NCBI GenBank assembly: GCA_040756085.1
Contig: JBFMAE010000266.1
Span: forward strand, 1 to 5,194
Direction: 5' to 3'
Length of the DNA stretch: 5,194 bases
Source of the DNA: JBFMAE01 sp040756085
Lineage (GTDB): Bacteria > Desulfobacterota > BSN033 > UBA1163
How positions within the stretch are numbered: the first letter of the stretch is position 1; every line of letters starts with the position of its first letter. The position numbers were made by a program, and so were the translations under genes. Below, piece after piece: positions 5,058 through 5,194 of this stretch. The notes under the pieces are model-generated. The model worked only from the letters and a program-made list of their open reading frames with translations, had not been told where the DNA came from and searched no databases.

Positions 5058-5194
5058 ATTCCAAGACAAGGGAGACTCGATGCCTCGGGGACGATACATC
5101 AACGAGCAAACGTTGCACGATTTTCGGGAGTCACGACTTCCTTAGTCAATCGGTATACTGCCTGCAGTGAGCTTCTTGAATTGAGGGATTATAC
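5058..5194 (+). pseudogene. Remnant of a REP-associated tyrosine (IS200-like, Y1) transposase with its middle deleted; runs off the window
   Basis: The frame open from 5034 to the window end reads IPRQGRLDASGTIH (5058-5099), matching the usual N-terminus of REP-associated transposases (MPRQ-R-D-PG-LHH), then continues directly with NVARFSGVTTSLVNR (5109-5153) and SELLELRDY (5166-5192). These resemble the helix-turn-helix tail of the same proteins (VARFLGVTTSAVNR, then a SEELPEL-like stretch). The roughly 200 residues normally between them, with the HUH histidines and catalytic tyrosine, are absent, and the initiator reads ATT instead of ATG. It therefore appears to be an in-frame internal-deletion relic, unable to transpose. 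The assignment rests on recalled family motifs; the 3' end lies beyond the window. Confidence 0.68.

Noticed and set aside
5080..5145. A 21-codon open frame starting ATG with a good AAGGGAG site at 5068-5074
   Set aside because: It is another frame of the transposase remnant; the purine run encodes part of RQGRLD there, and the peptide resembles nothing known.
5102..5188. Minus-strand reading with VYRLTKEV, faintly like four-helix bundle proteins
   Set aside because: Only 29 codons, bounded by stops, with no extended match; the plus-strand transposase reading is far better.

Overview
The window carries an early tetrapyrrole (haem) biosynthesis gene cluster, all on the + strand: a CcsB/CcsA-type membrane protein of cytochrome c maturation (133-954), hemA (1109-2440), hemC (2437-3378), hemD (3392-4264) and a HAD-family phosphatase (4261-4911). 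It ends in what looks like an internally deleted REP-associated transposase gene (from about 5058). The C5 route (glutamyl-tRNA reductase), the System II cytochrome c assembly protein and the order ccsB-hemA-hemC-hemD suggest an anaerobic or respiratory Gram-negative of the Deltaproteobacteria / Desulfobacterota kind. That placement is an inference from gene order and protein style, not from a marker gene.

Layout. Positions 1-110 hold an AT-rich intergenic element built from CATTCGTG-type words and their inverted copies. ccsB follows. A 154-base gap (955-1108) with nested complementary segments precedes hemA, which has no obvious Shine-Dalgarno. hemA/hemC overlap by ATGA, and hemD/HAD overlap by ATGA. 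The hemC/hemD junction is a short GGTTRA hexamer array that contains the hemC stop codon and supplies a GAGG ribosome binding site for hemD. Positions 4912-5057 have no recognisable gene, and the transposase remnant runs to the window end.

How the genes work together. HemA reduces glutamyl-tRNA to glutamate-1-semialdehyde, HemC polymerises porphobilinogen to hydroxymethylbilane, and HemD closes the ring to uroporphyrinogen III. CcsB acts at the other end of the haem economy, delivering and attaching haem to apocytochromes c. The HAD phosphatase has no known role in this pathway but is translationally linked to hemD. hemB and hemL are not in the window.

Most notable: (1) a near-perfect 49-base palindrome of the REP-like type lies inside the 3' end of hemD, is translated as its last ~19 residues, and carries the ribosome binding site of the next gene; (2) a remnant of the transposase class associated with such palindromes lies under 1 kb downstream, with its catalytic middle missing; (3) HemD has the usual linker of methyltransferase-HemD fusions but no methyltransferase domain.
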